From assembly GCF_049671445.1 (NCBI RefSeq), contig NZ_JBATUX010000015.1, forward strand, positions 1-13,424: a stretch of 13,424 bases of DNA, given 5' to 3'. The position numbers and the translations under genes are program-made. The number at the start of each line of letters is the position of its first letter. The first letter of the stretch is position 1. Of this stretch, positions 12,252 to 13,424 are shown in pieces. The notes beneath the pieces were generated by a model, which saw only the letters and a program-made list of their open reading frames with translations, was not told the origin of the DNA and made no database searches. Source of the DNA: Paenisporosarcina sp049671445. GTDB lineage: Bacteria; Bacillota; Bacilli; Bacillales_A; Planococcaceae.

Positions 12252-13424
12252 ATGTCGTTTACAGACTTATCCATTGCTACAAATGCAACCATGTTACCAA
12301 TCCAGGAAATTGCTGATAAAGCAGGAATTCCACAAAAGGCACTTGAATTATACGGAAATTATAAGGCTAAAATTGACGTCAATTCTTTACCACCTGTAAC
12401 TACTCAAGGCCAAGTCGTATTAGTCACAGCCATCAGTCCAACTCCTGCGGGAGAGGGCAAATCAACGGTTACAGTAGGACTAGCTGATGCATTTAATCAA
12501 CTTAATCAGTCTGTCATCGTCGCGCTACGTGAACCTTCGTTAGGACCTGTTATGGGAATGAAAGGTGGAGCAACTGGCGGTGGTTTCGCTCAAGTGTTAC
12601 CGATGGAAGACATCAATCTCCATTTCACAGGAGATATTCATGCAATCACCACTGCAAATAACGCCTTATCTGCTCTTATCGATAATCATTTACATCAGGG
12701 TAATGTTCTTAATCTAGATCCGAGAAGAATTGCATGGAAACGAGTTCTTGATATGAATGACCGTGCGCTAAGACAAGTAACCATTGGTTTAGGTGGTCCA
12801 TTACAAGGGGTCCCTAGACAAGATGGATTTGATATTACTGTCGCTTCTGAAATCATGGCCGTCTTATGCCTCGCAACTAGCCTTGAAGATTTAAAAGAAC
12901 GACTGGCACAAATGGTCATTGCTTATACATACGATAAAGAGCCCGTAACGGTAAGACAATTAGGTGTAGAAGGTGCTCTTACCTTGCTTTTAAAAGATGC
13001 ATTCAAACCGAACTTGGTTCAAACGATTGAAGGAACGCCTGCCATTATTCACGGTGGTCCTTTTGCGAACATTGCCCACGGCTGTAATTCCTTAATGGCA
13101 ACAAACACAGCAAGGAGACTTGCTGATATCGTCGTAACAGAAGCTGGATTTGGAGCAGATTTAGGCGCCGAAAAATTCATGCACATCAAATCTAGAAAAG
13201 GTAACTTCCATCCAGATGCAGTAGTCATTGTAGCGACAGTTCGTGCTCTCAAGATGCATGGTGGAGTTAATAAGAATCAACTTACACAACCAAATGCTGA
13301 TGCCGTAAAACGTGGGATGGCGAATTTGGCGAAACACGTAGATACAATTCGTCAATTTGGAATTGAACCTGTCGTTGCATTAAACCGTTTTGTCACGGAT
13401 GGACAAGATGAGTTACAAGAAATC
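12252..13424 (+). CDS. fhs: Formate-tetrahydrofolate ligase (10-formyl-THF synthetase), N-terminal part; 3' end outside window
   Basis: The enzyme joins formate to tetrahydrofolate with ATP, giving 10-formyl-THF for purine and formyl-Met synthesis. 391 codons of the usual 555 or so are present, without a stop. Motifs: ATP-binding loop TPAGEGKST at residues 64-72, REPSLGPVMGMKGGATGGG at 93-111, HFTGDIHAITTANN from 124, the central GGPFANIAHGCNS and TEAGFGADLGAEKF. All are canonical for the family. The start is ATG, preceded by GGGAAGGTTGAG. The 200-bp gap before it carries the SigB-like promoter of the divergent 54-aa gene and no clear SigA promoter (CATAAT near 12199 is a weak candidate). I see no riboswitch. 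Confidence 0.97.
   Translation, partial: MSFTDLSIATNATMLPIQEIADKAGIPQKALELYGNYKAKIDVNSLPPVTTQGQVVLVTAISPTPAGEGKSTVTVGLADAFNQLNQSVIVALREPSLGPVMGMKGGATGGGFAQVLPMEDINLHFTGDIHAITTANNALSALIDNHLHQGNVLNLDPRRIAWKRVLDMNDRALRQVTIGLGGPLQGVPRQDGFDITVASEIMAVLCLATSLEDLKERLAQMVIAYTYDKEPVTVRQLGVEGALTLLLKDAFKPNLVQTIEGTPAIIHGGPFANIAHGCNSLMATNTARRLADIVVTEAGFGADLGAEKFMHIKSRKGNFHPDAVVIVATVRALKMHGGVNKNQLTQPNADAVKRGMANLAKHVDTIRQFGIEPVVALNRFVTDGQDELQEI

Overview
The window is AT-rich chromosomal DNA from a Gram-positive, endospore-forming member of the Bacilli. The evidence is strong AGGAGG-type ribosome binding sites, TTG and GTG starts, many U-tailed hairpin terminators, and genes typical of Bacillaceae/Planococcaceae: a YjcZ-family sporulation peptide, a YdaT-like DUF2188 protein, a YqjF-like DUF2071 protein, a YeeI/YeeN-type YebC protein and an AsnO-type asparagine synthetase. 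A Planococcaceae-like genus (Psychrobacillus, Sporosarcina or similar) fits, but the genus is an inference.

Layout. 1-900: the C-terminal part of an FAD/NAD(P)-type oxidoreductase with a Cys-rich tail and a co-transcribed 66-aa protein, closed by a terminator. 905-1381 (-): a DinB-fold protein. 1532-4796 (+): asparagine synthetase, then an erythromycin-esterase-family hydrolase that probably starts at a TTG. 4800-4990: an array of exact 21-bp period (core TATGAGCGG) and a terminator. 5071-5902 (+): two tightly linked genes whose products look like phage virion proteins, without other phage genes. 5911-7615 (-): a YqjF-like protein, a second exact-21-bp array with a different core (CAGACGT), and a MerR/TipA-type regulator. 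7959-9356 (+): an APC-superfamily amino acid antiporter. 9422-10199 (-): a YdaT-like DUF2188 protein and a YjcZ-like 52-aa peptide. 10371-10695 (+): a strong promoter, about 290 nt of structured sequence with no convincing gene, and a strong terminator, i.e. a candidate independent non-coding RNA. 10720-10841: an intergenic inverted-repeat element. 10955-12050 (-): a YeeI-type YebC protein and a 54-aa charged peptide. 12252 to the end (+): the N-terminal 70% or so of formate-tetrahydrofolate ligase.

How it works together. Most genes are single transcription units with their own terminators, so this is a mosaic of housekeeping (asnB, fhs, yeeI), stress or sporulation functions (DUF2188, YjcZ, the 54-aa peptide) and accessory genes. 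Three minus-strand genes (the YqjF-like, DUF2188 and 54-aa genes) are preceded by sequences resembling SigB general-stress promoters, all with a 14-bp spacer. The MerR-type gene has its own 19-bp-spacer promoter with a dyad, which suggests autoregulation.

The most unusual items are the candidate ncRNA at 10406-10695, the two 21-bp-period arrays that share an 11-bp leader word, and the isolated pair of virion-like genes. None of these was checked by database search; all calls rest on reading the sequence.
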